Shown: positions 11,958 through 24,638, numbered from the stretch's first letter. The stretch is 64,000 nt of DNA from Porodaedalea pini (GCA_002794775.1 NBAY01000018.1:62001-126000), one strand, 5' to 3'. Notes: generated from the sequence alone by a model not told the origin. Translations and numbers: made by a program.

Positions 11958-13860
11958 TCAGTATGTGAGGGTAGGGTCGGACGAGCGTCCAAGTGCATAT
12001 GCCATCTTCGTACGAGCACTCTCCCACATATCTGGTTTGGGCGGGAGCGGAGATTGGGCTCCCGAAGCATTCCCAACGCGACGCGAACCTCCAAGCCCCA
12101 AGGACGAAGGAGCTTTGCCCAGCTGCTTACGGAGCACCTTAATTTGGTTCTTCAGCGTTTCTTCGAATGTCATCTTGGTCTCGCCCGTGATTAAAAGCAC
12201 GAGAGAAGAGACACTACATGGGCTTGTAACAGGGGCACTCAAGGTACAGCGTAATGAGAGAACTCACAAGCATTCCTTGAGATAGGCAAACGAGAAACCG
12301 TATGTAAGGTCGGCAACCTCAGTGGCGAGCTGGTCAGGGAATTCAACTTTATCGTTATCGACGAGTTTATTCTGCCAGTATTTCGCGTAAAGAAGACGCT
12401 CATCGCGCTCGGGATCTTCGAAGTTACTGTGAGGAAACTAATCAGGAAGTCTCTTAGGCTTTAGAAAAAAAGACAAACTCACTATTTCCTGTCGAAGCGA
12501 CTTGGTCTCGTCGAAAGTCCAGGGTCAAGTCTATCGAAATGGTTGGTGGTTGCGATAAGCAGTAGGCCGTCGTTGCCTTCGATGCCGTCCAACTGGTTCA
12601 AGAAGAACGAGCGGTTTCGATCATTGATCAAGCTGTCCAGGTCCTCTAGAATGAGCACACATGGGGCAAGTATGCGCGCTTTGCCAAAGACCTCCTGCAT
12701 CGAGCCCTCCTCGCCTCTCCAGCCTACGAAAGCATTACGTGTCAGTATATAAGGGCACTAACACATATAGAAATAGAGTTACTTTGGAAGGACTTGACAT
12801 AGAGCGGATTGTAATCCTTCTCTTGCACAGTCTTCATTACGGCTTTCAAACTGATCGTCTTGCCGTTCCCTAGAAGGCAGTGAATCAGTGTGCAGAATAG
12901 AAGACAGAAATAATGCTGATTACCTGGAGGACCAAACATTATTAAACCCCTCTTCCACGGTATACCCAGGCTTTTGTAGAGATCCTCGGAGTCGAAGAAA
13001 GAGTAAACGTCGTTTTGCAAGGCCTTCTTGAACGAATCCTTAAGGATGACATCAGCCCAGTTCGCCTTTTGCACCTCTGTCCACAGGGAAGCATCCTTTC
13101 CCCAAAATCCTTGATTGAACACCCAGATCTCGTCATGCAGCTGGTACGACCAAGTACCTGCCGCAGCTAGCAGCGCTTGGGCTGGAGCCTTCGGGCCCTC
13201 ATGAAGAATATAGTGTTGTATGTAAGAGCCGAAGCCCTCGGGATATCGCATGATGTAGATTGTGAACTCATATTTCTTGAACGGAAGAAACACTATTAGA
13301 ATGTCATCAGCCATGGCATGCCAAGAGATTACTCACATCCCAAGCTGTGCGGAAGCTGCCGAATTCAACGGAGTCCATGATCACACCACCAGAACCCCGG
13401 GCGAGAGGGTAGAAGAACGAGTTGGTGATAAGCTCGTCTGGTTTAAGGGGAATAGTGACTGCATGTGGAAATCCGAGAATGTTCATATTGTAATCCTGGG
13501 ACATGACGAGGGAATGATTCGGGTACAGCTTTCGAAGAAGGTCGACCCTGCAGTGGAGAGTATGCTCGTCAACCCTACATACTTTCTTATTGGCAACAGA
13601 GCATTATACCCAATAATGTTGGGCCTCGCGAATTTCGCGGAAGCTTCATGCATTCATGTACAGAGAAAGAGAGTCGTATCTCAGTACTTCGACTTTTCGT
13701 CTGTCGATGTCTGAAAACAGTGCGTACCTTTGCCCACCCATCCAGTATACATTTCGCTGTCGCCTTCTCTTGCAGCGCGCGACCCGTCTTCCTCCTCGAA
13801 GGAGACCTTAATGAATGCATCTTCAAGAGCGGTCTGTCCTGTGGGCCTAATCGTGTTCAT
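11958..13860 (-). CDS. AAA ATPase (BCS1-like P-loop protein)
   Basis: Eight exons on the minus strand give 490 residues: 13860-13728, 13643-13610, 13547-13337, 13275-12924, 12869-12783, 12723-12483, 12426-12268, 12213-11958. The 34-bp second exon is inferred because it alone joins the phases of its neighbours. Walker A is GPPGNGKT (about residues 240-247, split by an intron). Walker B is LILEDLD (about 290). Arginines in RPSRFDRKY mark the arginine-finger or sensor region. The N-terminal half resembles the non-ATPase part of a fungal AAA family of unknown substrate. The C-terminus ends in a basic, Pro-rich tail. No membrane segment is evident, unlike true Bcs1. Three MCB-type ACGCGT sites lie 150-182 bp upstream. 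Confidence 0.82.
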
Positions 13861-14009
13861 AGTCTAAACGGTGATTTGGAGATCCTGTGGCTCTAAGCTT
13901 GCTTTATATCAATTCCCTGTGGGAATACTGCGGTATTGATACTTGATTATTTGATATATGACAGCTTGAGCGGCGATGATGTCTGCGCTCCGAGTCGTTG
14001 TGGCGCGTG

Positions 14010-14042
14010 ACGCGTCTACACGCGTCCGAACCAGATACGCGT
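14010..14042. promoter_or_regulatory. Cluster of three ACGCGT (MluI cell-cycle box) elements
   Basis: ACGCGT occurs at 14010-14015, 14020-14025 and 14037-14042, spaced 10 and 17 bp. This is in the 352-bp gap (13861-14212) upstream of the AAA ATPase start and beyond the SET gene stop. In yeasts ACGCGT is bound by MBF (Mbp1-Swi6) and drives G1/S transcription. Use by the AAA gene is inferred from position. The rest of the gap shows nothing else convincing. Confidence 0.55.
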
Positions 14043-14212
14043 CACGGCCAAGCTTTGTCTTGCATTTTAGAATGGGCATATCATACGGTCGTAATAAATG
14101 GAAAGTATACAAGATGAACGCAGAAATTAAGTCAATCGTAACTAATTAGTGCTGTTTATGTTCTAAAGGTAATGAGGACAAAGGCCACATCCTACAAGGC
14201 GCGTACGGTCAT

Positions 14213-15516
14213 TTACGCCACGTTGTGAACTTTCAATGCGTAATCAACCTTTGAGCCGTCTGTCATCACCTCCTTGTCCTCGCCGTCTTCCAGGCCAAGA
14301 GACTTCTTTTCCTCCTCGCATCTCGTGCAAGCACATGCAAACTTCCACCCTTGAGAGAGCTCGGCACGACGGCGCGCATATGCCTCGGCGGGCGTCTCCT
14401 CTGCATGCTGTGAGATGTCGACGTAGGCCATCGTTAGCTCTTCACCCTCCTCGATGTCCCGGAGTGCAACGAGGTGCAGCTCAGATGTGCCGTCGTTGAA
14501 TGAAGGGCGAACGGAAGGGGCGCATGAATGAGCAAGCTGAGGTGCAGTTTGTCAGTTTGCCAGTTCCTTGTCGTCCACCAATCCTAGCAGCAGACTCACA
14601 TAAGACGAGACGAAGTACAATCCACTGCCGATTTGTTTCGAGGTGCCACACGGGATTCGCGTGCGCTCAAAGGTCTCCTTTGTAATAGCCTGGTTGCATA
14701 TTAGCACGATTCTAAATCCTCAAGGTACTTACTTACATTGTCGTCTCTGCCTTCACCGAAATAGATACCAATTGCATTATAAGCGATCTTGCCGCGGAAC
14801 ATAGCGTGTCTCTCATCTGAGTGGGCGTCCTCCAAGAATGGCAGAGTCGCCAACAAAAGATTTTTCAGTGTTTTGTATTCGTCCTCTGGCAGAGCAACGT
14901 CGATGAACCGCAAGCGCTCGATGTGGTCGTAGACGGTGTATTGATCGCTCACGCTCATTTCAGGCAGCTGTGCTTTCATGTATTCCGCCTGCGGCAGCGC
15001 CTTTGCCAACTCTGCAATAATCTGCATAGCGACGAGCCTTGCAACGAGAAGGAGACCTGAGCTGCCCTTCTGACGCCAGAACTCGGCAAGAGCATCCTGT
15101 GTTTGGGGACGGTCAGCCACTGCGGCTTGTGGCAAGTCAATAGCTACTTCAGCCGGTAGGGGACTCTTGTCACTGAAGAGCAGGTCTTGCGACTGCGTGC
15201 TACATTGAGTCTGGCATTTCTCCGAGCAGTAGACAGAGCCGAGACGATCTGATTCAGGCACAATAGCGGTAACCTTAGCGATCTCACGCAGACAATGAGA
15301 GCAATGCGTTCCGCGTCCTTGTAAATCTGCATCCAAGGTGGCCACAATAGGGGATTCCTGGAGACACTGTGAGCTACGCGCGACAATGAAGTACTCGCTA
15401 CCGACCTTGTAGATCACTTCTCCAACTTTGAAACTCTTAGAAGCTACAAGCAAGTGCGTACAGGTCTGACCGCCCTTGTTTTCATTAGGATCAATCTTTT
15501 TGATAGACACATTCAT
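14213..15516 (-). CDS. SET-domain protein (SMYD/Set5-Set6-like)
   Basis: Exons 15516-14737, 14689-14600 and 14536-14213 give 397 residues with consistent GT-AG introns. Features: a Cys-rich MYND-like part (HCSHCLREI..VYCSEKC, about residues 70-110), a helical insert, the SET core (GSGLYFVSSYLAHSC, then GEELTMAYVD) and a post-SET CACTRC near residue 360. Such proteins methylate lysines of histones or other proteins. The usual NHSC of the SET core reads AHSC here, so catalytic activity is open to question. The start is uncertain: an upstream reading of YEKFPPKT- preceded by a splice-acceptor-like CTCAG suggests further 5' exons between 15517 and about 15700. Confidence 0.78.
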
Positions 15517-15750
15517 AGTCTTTGGCGGGAATTTTTCATAGTAACCTGAGCAAAACGTTCAATCTATGCACTTCTGACGTAGAACTTCTCATACTTACCT
15601 TGTATATGACCAAGGACCTAAAATTCGTGAAAAGAACATGCAAACACTCTATTAGATCTTATCCGCGTATGATTCCAATGGGCATGGGGGTAAGGAATGG
15701 GATGTAATGGGGAGCGTACGACAACAAATGCTAAAGGCATAAGCCAGGCT

Positions 15751-16538
15751 TCAAGCCGAAGGAATAGCACTGCCAGGATCCGTGACCTTGTCCCACTCCT
15801 GAGATGAAGCCTCCGAGGGCGGACCCCTAGACAGCGGACTCATGGCCTCATCGACATCAATCCCAATATTCATACCACTCCCACCCATCTGCGAAGACAT
15901 ACTCACATCCATGTTGTACAATTCCATAACAATCTACGAGAATATTCAATACGGCATCATCTAGGGCGCGTCCAGACAACATACCATAAGAACCGGTTCC
16001 GGAACAGTCTTTTGATAGATGACGATGAGCTCCATTGGTGAAGGATACACGCGCAAGGCCTGGTAGAAATACACAGCAGCCTCCAAGTAGTTATGCGGAC
16101 CTGAAGACTCTCCGTATAAGCCGGATCCTGTCAGCAGCAGCCTAGTACGTACCCTCCGCAGCCAGTCTCTCAGCAGTAGCGACCACACCGACGAAAAATT
16201 GATGTCTTTCCTCCGGGTTTGTGGGCGCAGCTTCCGCATTGGACTTCTCGTGAATGGCCAAAAGGAGCTCGCGAGGGATAGCAAGCGGCGCGCTCGCCTC
16301 AGCCGCCTCCTTCTCCTTAGTCTCAGCGACAACCTTGTCTACTTTCTTCTTTTGCGTGCCTGTATAGACGTTAGAAACATGCTTGAAATGACGCGGTACG
16401 AGTGTACATACGGATTTTTTTGCGGAAAGAGGGATCACTACGACGCTTGTAATCGAAGTAGGCGGCATATGCAACAAGGCCGCTGAGGACTGTGATACCA
16501 GTGATGGTGAGGATGGAGGCTGTCGATGCCCTGTTCAT
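15751..16538 (-). CDS. TOM20: Mitochondrial import receptor subunit Tom20
   Basis: Exons 16538-16412, 16359-16153, 16100-15985 and 15933-15751 give 210 residues. An N-terminal membrane anchor (about residues 7-27) is followed by a short Tyr-Lys-Arg stretch, a Lys/Glu-rich linker and the MAS20 receptor domain with HQFFVGVVATAERLAAEG and NYLEAAVYFYQALRVYPSP. The tail is Met/Gly/Ser-rich and acidic. Tom20 sits in the outer mitochondrial membrane, binds amphipathic presequences and hands precursors to Tom22 and Tom40. Length and order match fungal Tom20. Confidence 0.92.
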
Positions 16539-16801
16539 TGCGACGCGTCGACCGTGAGTGTCAGTGGTAAAGATCCGTTTTTCTGACTGAAGAACGTAAA
16601 AAGGTCTATTTGACTTACGTACGTCACAGACGCAGATCGTCGGCTTCGGTCATGCGCAAATCATCTTCACAATATATATTATCAGGTGCCGGAGCTTGAG
16701 ACTCACTTGTAGCTGACGACGAGCACCACTGAGCAACCCTGGCACTTCTCTCTAAGATACAAAGATCTTCAGGAGCGCTTTTATCGCGCCCTTTGACTAT
16801 C

Positions 16802-18232
16802 ATGTCAAATTTGAAGACTATCCCTCCGGTCGTATTCTATAGATACGAGGCGTCGCCGGCGAGTGCGTTACTGTAATTCTATGCTACAGTACTCTCTCAA
16901 TTATACTCTGTAAGGTGCAAAACTGGAAAATGTTCTTGCTCTCAAGGGAATCCCTCACTACAGAGTCGAGGTGAACAGCTTCTAAGTGTTATTCCAGAGC
17001 TTATACTGAAATGGGCTGAACGCAGGTAGCAATGACGCTTCCTCGCCCAGAAATTACCGATGCGCTAGGTTCGGTTTCCCTGCAGTTACTACGGCCCGGC
17101 GTGCTCCAGGCGATCTAAGTCTTACATACAAACTACAGGTGTCGGTTACCGCCGCATTCCCATTCTGGCGATAGGAAATGACGTCTACTGCGACACAAGT
17201 CTTATTGCCCCAGCCATAGAGCACCACTTCCCTCAAAGTCAGGGATTTCCGACGCTATTTCCCAGCCGCAAAGATGGTGGAAAAGCAGACACAGGAATGA
17301 TCAAGGTCTTGGCGACGTTTTATGCGGATAGGCCTCTGTTCTCCCTCGCCTCCACTGCACTCCCTTACAATAAATTCTCGCCAGAGTTTATCGATGATAG
17401 GAATAAGGTATGATCACAAAAGTTGCAATCAATCGTCCGTTGCTGACAATTTGAGCGTTCTGGAGCAATTTGGTGAACCCATGGATATTGAGAAAATGAC
17501 TGCAAGACAGCCCGTTGTCAGGAGCCTCCTCAGTTCGCACATGGTATTTACGCTTCTAATCGACCCCGTCTACTCCGACTCTTGAAACGCTTTCACAGTC
17601 CCTTCTTGAGGAACAGCTAGCTGATGGACGTGAGTGGGTGTTCGATACCGTGACGGTAGGGTACGGCGACCTAGCCCTCTACTGCGTGTTCGGATGGATC
17701 ATACGCTTCAAAGGAATGCGGGAAGTCTTTACTGCAGAAAAGTTCCCCAAGTCCATTGCAGTGAGTCTAAACTCTGTTTCAAAAGCTACTATTCTCATAG
17801 TTCTACCTAAGTGGATGGGAAGGATGGCCGACTTCGTGAAGACTAAGCGCGAGGCAATTGCGCCTTCAATCAATAAGATTGACGGTACCGCTGCTGCTAA
17901 GATCATTGCGGACAACGCAGGAGTAAATTCGAGCGAGGTCGCCTTCGATCGTGACGAAGCAGGCTTACTTGGATTGAAGCTCGGCGACAAGGTACAAGTC
18001 GTGCCCAATGACAACGGTAGGCCACAATTTGTTTTTAAAAATCGTGAAGCACAAGACTCAGTAAATCTTCGTTTTAGCCAAGAACTACCCGACCACAGGC
18101 AAGCTCGCTGGCCTCAGCCGAGAGGAGATCATCCTTCAGCTTAGTGGCTCTGCAGTTCCCTCTCTGCGTTGCCATTTCCCTCGCCTCAATTTCTCTGTCA
18201 CTCCAGCGGCAGGAGGTACCAGCAAGCTCTAA
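16802..18232 (+). CDS. Glutathione S-transferase-like protein
   Basis: Eight exons give 342 residues: 16802-16862, 16915-16970, 17026-17068, 17139-17407, 17466-17543, 17599-17760, 17812-18016, 18078-18232. The N-terminal thioredoxin-like fold is seen as VVFYRYEASPAS, LENVLALKGIPHYRVEV, then YRRIPILAIGNDVYCDTSL. The C-terminal helical domain includes LLEEQLADGREWVFDT. It resembles a family of basidiomycete GST-N proteins of about 340 residues. The glutathione-binding serine or cysteine is not obvious, so the substrate is unknown. It is divergent from TOM20 over a 263-bp gap. A last segment after residue 290 is low in conservation marks. Confidence 0.8.
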
Positions 18233-18646
18233 GAAGCTCTTCCACCCGCGCCCTGCGTTATCCATTGAGGAGCATATTGGGTCTTCTCCGATTATCCATA
18301 TACTAGCATAGGATGTATCATCATCAAATGTAGTTCGCCGATCATTTAGTCTTCGATAGCAATGTTGGAGGGATATATCCTGGAACTCAAAATGCCTCGA
18401 ACTATCTGAAAGTAAAAAAAATGATTGCACATATCTACATTAATATGACATCGAGCACAAGCATATACAGTACGAATCGACTATCCAACGTTATAGCATA
18501 AGAACATCGTGGAGATGATACATTGCGCGAAACATGGAGGAAATACCGTAGCATACACCCACAAGACAAACACCGGTCATACACTCGAAAACAACAACGC
18601 TATCCAATAAACACACGCGATAAATAAGAAAGGAGAAGAAGGATGG
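18233..18646. other. Convergent intergenic region, no gene seen
   Basis: 414 bp between the stops of the GST-like gene and the 841-residue gene. It should hold both 3' UTRs. No ORF, repeat or RNA gene is supported. Confidence 0.5.
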
Positions 18647-21582
18647 TCAAACCAGACTGCGCCAAAGTCCCTCAGCGGGAATAGCGTTGCGAGCCTTGAT
18701 GATCTTCAGTGCATGCTGTCGACTCCTGCTTGTTGAGACTTGGTCAACATCGTCGTCTTGCTCTAGCCTTCCCGGGTCCTCTCCTTCATCCTCTCCCGCA
18801 AAATCGAGGAAGCCGGGATCTAACCCACGCACTTTATTTCGCTCGGCGTAAACCTCCTTACGACTTGATGCTGTAGACCTTTCCCTTCGACCCTCGCTTT
18901 CTTCTGCGACAACTGGTAAAGGGGGGACCAGAACGCCTTGACGATCCGCCAATGACGTTTTCGGCTGAAGCGACGGAGTGCCACCGGGCTTTTGCTGCGA
19001 GATGGGAGCCATAGGGATGGGGACGGAACCAACTACATCTGGTCTTCTGTAATGTCTCCAATCGGAATCTGCGATTAAATTTTAATTGAGATAAGAATAT
19101 ATGCAGTCATAAAAATACTGACTTTCTGCTTTTGCACCATTGGTATTCGGAGCTTTAAAGGGCTCGTTCTCTTCATCCTCCTCTATTATAGTAGAATTTC
19201 GTCCTGCAGTAGACGAGTACCCAACATTGCGGTCAAATATCTTCCAAGCATCGCTGCCCTGTTTCCATAAGCCACGGTGACTTGGAGTGTCCGCTGCGAC
19301 AAGCTTCAAAAGATCTTTCTGCTGCGGAGAGAGAACTTCTTCCGATGAGCCCTCCTTTGTCGACGGTCGATCGATATCCTTTGCTTCACTCGGCTTTGCA
19401 TTACTGCTTGACGATGCCGAAGCTGGTGCTGGTTTTGTTCGCTTCTCATCACTACGCGAGCGGATAGGTGGTCGAACATTGGACGGTGCCGGAAGGGATG
19501 ATGGTCGAAGTGCAACAAATGACTGAGGCAGGCCAGCATCCTTCAGATCATTCTGGCGTCTACTTGGTCTTTGGATTCGTTCGGGAGCTTCGTGAAAGGT
19601 GATGACAGCTTGCGACTCGCTCTGAACGTCCTCGACAGGACTTTCATTTTTGCGCTCAGCTGTCCCAGGCTCAACACCATCCATATCGAATAGCAAGTCT
19701 ATCAATCAGTAGAAATCAGTAAATGATGTCATAGATAAAGGTCAGTACTGGCAAAAATGCGAACCTTCGCCATTCTCCGGTACGCGTTCCTGGTCCGCCT
19801 CAGCAGTGATGTCGCGCTTGATAGTCACAACGTTAGGTTCGACGTCAAAAGTGACCTTTCTCCGGCTATCCTTTTTCCTCGGACCGTCCTGTTTGCTATT
19901 GGCTGTCGATGATTTCTTTTCCCCTTCCAAATTAGTTGCGGATGGCGGAGGTGCGTGCTGACCACAGGCCGTCTTGTTTGACTCCCGAACTTCCTTTTCC
20001 ACTCCGTTAGTCTTGTTGTTTTCTTTCTCTCTTTTCATCTTTTCCCTGGCTTTCCGACGTGAAGCTTCTTGCTCCTCGATCGCGTACCATCTGTATGTGA
20101 CGGCAATGTCGTTTGACGTATCCATGTTTCGCTTGAGAGAACGAGACATATTTGCAATGGAACTCGATCCGGAAGAGCTACCTGAAGAGGAAGGGTTGGA
20201 GGTATATGGAGGTGGTGAGGGAGTAAGAGGAGGAGGACGCTGTCCAGGAACAGTAGAGTCAGGTTGTCCAGTGATTGCTTCTTGTCGAGCATTAGGATGG
20301 TGGAATGAGGTCGTCGCCAAGGATGCCGACAGAGCAGAATGACGCGCAACAGACGAGTTCGAAGCCCGAGGCGCATGGTATGTCGATGGAACAAAGCTGC
20401 GCACAACGGGTGACCCTACACCCCCTAAAGCAGGTGGACCGCGACGGGGACTCATGCTTCGACGTCGAGTGGGGAAAAGATCTGCATCCCTTTCGCGCTC
20501 TGCCTTCTTCAGCCCATCTTTTACAATCCTCCAGAGGTGCTCTAACTGAGTCTTTAGGGCCGTTTCGTGCTCTTCTAGATGGGCCAATTGCTGCTTAGCA
20601 AACTCCTCGATACGCTTTTCTGCATTACTCCGTGCGTCATTAGAAGACGCCGTAGCGATGGAGGAAAGGTGCAAGAATATGGGATGAGATGGGGTGAAAG
20701 GTGGCGGAGGAAGGAAAGGTGGAAGCGAGGTCAAAAAAGAATGCGAGGCGGGGACGGCCAGTCTAGTTTGCGGTAGAATGGAAGGCTGAGCAGTCGATAG
20801 CACATGGTTTTCGAATGGCAAAGCGAGCGAGAAATACTGGGAATACGAAGGAGAAGACGTGACCCGCCTAATCTCATCCTCGATCTGCAAGACAAAGGAT
20901 AATCAGAAATCTGATTAAATACTCAAAGCAAGTTCTAAACGAAGGCGCTCCAGATGGACGGGATACACACGCAATGAATGCTACTCCGGCTGACAACAGG
21001 CAGCTTTTGGGATCATTGGAAAAAACGTCATGACGATGCATTGGCTAGCACTCGCCAATCGACGGAGAAAGGGATGCGTAAAGGAGTGAGAAGGAAGAAC
21101 AGACTCACAATGCATCCCCCTTTCCCGACATGTACGTCCACACAACCGCACTTGCCCATCAAGGTATCCCGCTCTACCCAGTCCTCCGTAGGTATAACGG
21201 GGCCTTCCTTCGCATCTGCATCTGGTGGTACCTCGGCCTTAACACGGTAGGCCGCGGTGTCGCAGACCAAGCAAGTCACCAGCGTCTGTTGCGTGTGGCC
21301 GGTTGCAGAGCTTGAGTCGATCGAGACGGCATATCGAGTGCGCAAAGTAAGCTCGTTGTGTGCCTAATAACGAGTTGAACAGGAAAGTCCAGCATAACAT
21401 GATACTTCTATAAGATATGATACGCTTACTATGTTTATACCGTCGTCGCCGACGTACAACGGCTGATATTCGGCAGGGGCGCCTGACTGTGGTTGCGAAC
21501 TCTTCTGATTTTCTTTCCTTCCGTAAAGACGTATGTTAAGGCAGCGGCAGGCGAAGGCTGGCCTGTCGTCGTCGCTGGACAT
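18647..21582 (-). CDS. Uncharacterised 841-residue protein with Cys-rich N-terminus and long disordered region
   Basis: Five exons: 21582-21430, 21363-21109, 20884-19765, 19698-19123, 19068-18647, all in frame. The intron at 20885-21108 is 224 bp, long for this window. Residues about 10-135 contain spaced cysteines (ACRC, then TCLVCDTAAYRV, then KCGCVDVHVGKGGC) and a beta-like pattern, perhaps a small metal-binding domain. A helix-rich part follows (RIEEFAKQQLAHLEEHETALK), then hundreds of residues rich in Ser, Pro, Lys and Glu. The basic patch KRNMDTSNDIAVTYRWYAIE is the only other ordered stretch. I do not recognise a family; a nuclear or septin/kinase-regulated scaffold is possible but not shown. 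Confidence 0.72.
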
Positions 21583-21818
21583 GATGGCAAGGAAGAGGAA
21601 GAGACGCCGTGCAGGCGCGGAGCTCGGCGTATGCGTCAAGTTAGTCACAGTTTAGGCAAAGTTGTCGGGCGGGTTGATTCGGACCGCAGCACCGCATTTG
21701 ACGACGGACAAGTCTGCGACACACTTATTCCTAACTCAATGCGCCATACCTTCCAACAACATTTTGTTCCATTCCATTCGTCTATAAGAACGCATAGCCT
21801 GAGTACAATACTGATACT

Positions 21819-24638
21819 CTACTTGTTCTTTTTGGACTCCTTTTTGGGCTCCTTCTCCCCTGCGCTGCCCTTCACCACGTCAACTTCATCAACCAACACT
21901 TGGCCGTACTCGTTCACCCTCTTGGGGTCCACGCGATAGATCCAGCGCTGAAATAGGCCGTCAGTGGTATTTCAACGGAGACGCATAAGAATTTGAAAAT
22001 ACGAACCTGGTATAGGAAAACACAGAACACGACGTCATCACGGAAACACGCCAGACGATGTAAGAAAGGCATTTTTATGCAAAACCTTCAGAACTGTCAG
22101 TTAGGAATACCAATAAAGATGTGATGAAGACATACGCAAAGAAATCGTCGACAACAGTTGAGAGCGTTTTGTAAGCCATTGCCTTGAGCGGCATGTGTGC
22201 AACGCTCTGTCCATCAAATAAGCCACATTCTCAACGTGATTCCCGCTGTACATACATACCTTTAGCTTGTAGTTTATGATTAATTGAGGAACGAGTTGAG
22301 CCTATACACTGTTAGAATATTGGTGACCAATGCAAAGAAATGATTACTCACGAATCCAAACATATAAACAAAGCTGGTGAGGGTCGAAATTACGAAGCTA
22401 TACCATCCTTTATGTGTCTCGTATATCAAGGAGTATATGGAATAAGTAGCTAGAGCAGGGATTGCGACGTAGGAAACATATCGGAAGGCGAGTTTGTCAT
22501 ATCTTGATGAAACTGAGGTCAGCTATACAGCGCATGAAACTTACGATTTAAGCCCTCACTCTTGCGTTTTCTTCTCATCCTCGCTCAGCACATGTTTGTC
22601 CTTGATTTCTACCTTGTACGGTAACATCGAGCCCGGTGGTGCACTGACCACTTTGATGTCTACGGCTTTGGTGATCTTTGCTTCCGGTCAGCTTCATCCT
22701 TACACAGCAAAAAGAAAAAGTTGACACATACCTTCCATGCCTCAATCACCATCCCGACTCCCTGTCCCATTAGAATCATCCAGCTCGTGTTCTCGTTGTT
22801 ATCCAAGAGATATAATAGGATGACAAGTTGCACAAATACGTTGGTGACGATCTGTTGATGATGTGAGTAGCGAAAGAGCGGAGATGATTATCGACGTAAG
22901 ATCTCACAGTCCTAGAGATTGTAGAGGTATAGTCGTCAGCGGCATTCGACCAAAAGAACATTAACCAGTGCTTACCGAACAGATACTCCCACAAGCTCGT
23001 TTTTCTTTCGCCAATGCGAAACATCTGATTTGAAAGCAAGCATCTCAAACCTGAAAGCGAAATGATCATTAGAATACGCAACTGCACGTCCTCCAAGAAG
23101 CACTTACACGGAATGCAGCACAGTGACGAGTGCCGTCAGCATTAAGAAGTACGGATTGGTTTCAACCAGCATCCGCTTAATTTCATCAAATTCCGCCATG
23201 GACGCGCCTCCTTGTTGCTTCGCCGCCTCGTTGAAGCCAGCCCCCAGGCTCGTAAAAACCTGGAATTTGAAATATGAAACTGGTTGAAGCTCAATTTGCA
23301 ACGGCACGCTCGGCGTGGTCTCGTTAATCTCAAAGTTCTGTGAACGCAGCTGCCAGAAGTCATTGGGGAAAATGATCGGCTTATAGAACATCTTAGTCCC
23401 GGTCTCGTCCCGCAGATTCGGGACGAGGTGTATGTCTTTGAAGAGTTAACTTGAAGGTAGACTTAAAATGTAATGGAGGCACTTACGTTCAATTATTGGC
23501 GGCGGGAGCTGAGGGAACGGCACAACGGACGCGTCGGAGACTAATGCAAGGGTGAGATTCTTTATGTCTGAAAATCAGTAAAGCCCAACGATACGGCAAA
23601 CAACAGCCTTACCTTATGCCAATGAGACACGATCACATCAGGCTGCTCCTATAAAACTAGTTCGTAACCATTCGAAGACAAAGACAAGTCCAGCCTTTTA
23701 CCTCAACCTCTTCATCCTTCTGCTCTCCACCGAGAAGAGACTTTTCTTTCCGGAGCTTGATTTTTGGAAAGTAACGTGTAAGAACTGAAGTAGGACATGA
23801 GACAAATCGATTGCGGACGATGAAGAATGAGTGCTTACGTTTCCTGACATGATGAATCGCATTTGGATTGAAAGCAGGATCAGATGGATCTGGGCTAGCG
23901 CCGTCCTTGACAAGAAAAATGTCTGCCCATAGCGAACCATTGCGCTGCACAGACTGTAGTCTCATCAAAGAAAAAAATGAGAAACAATGATTTTAATAAC
24001 TGAGAAAGCATATGCACCGAAGGTAACGGCACGTCTATATCGACGATGCGCTTATCGTCCCATTTCCCATACGTGATATTTTCCCAGACGAAGTGAGGCA
24101 AGTCCTCGTCGCCAGTCTCTCTCCAACCCTTAATCCACTTGGACGAGAACACGTCGCCAGTCGGAGATGTGGAAAGATAAACGTGCATGCTCATGTCTAT
24201 TCCAAGCGGCCATGCCGGGGCAATTTGCTGCGGAGGAAGTTGGAACGGGTTGCGTTCGCCAGGCTGAATGTTCACGTTCGGCGGAGCGGAAGGATCGTAC
24301 GCTGAAGGCGTAGCCGGCACAGCAGGCTGGGTCTTCGAGGTAAGAAACTTCGTCGCTTAACGTTCAACAGGTAGGAGATGTCAGGGTGGACCCGCGAGAG
24401 GTGTACGAGCAGCGTTGCACGTACCGACTTGAGAAATGGCCCAGAAGATGAAAATACGCTGTTAACACATCACAAAAATGATAGATGGCTGAGTACCAAG
24501 TAACACGGTGTTCTCTGAAACGACGCCCACCTGCGCGATACCAAAGAACTGTTGGAATCGAGATTCCTGCTGCTGTCCTTGTCCGCCTTGCGCCGGCGGG
24601 GCCGCAGGCATCACTTGCGCCGAGCTTCGGTCAGACAT
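21819..24638 (-). CDS. CLPTM1 family multi-pass membrane protein
   Basis: Seventeen exons give 633 residues: 24638-24531, 24458-24425, 24355-24018, 23953-23839, 23784-23702, 23648-23613, 23559-23487, 23435-23108, 23050-22976, 22911-22908, 22851-22732, 22675-22560, 22502-22352, 22301-22260, 22206-22136, 22085-22007, 21947-21819. The phases all agree and the length matches human CLPTM1 (about 670). A luminal domain (MHVYLSTSP, VSHWHKNLTL) is followed by the conserved FEMLAFKSDVSHWRKKNEL, five or so membrane helices, EYDKLAFRYVSYVA, SVAHMPLKAMAYKTLST and CFRDDVVFCVFLYQRWIY. The tail is Lys-rich. CLPTM1 proteins sit in the ER/Golgi; lipid scrambling and receptor trafficking are reported. The tenth exon is only 4 nt. 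Confidence 0.92.
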
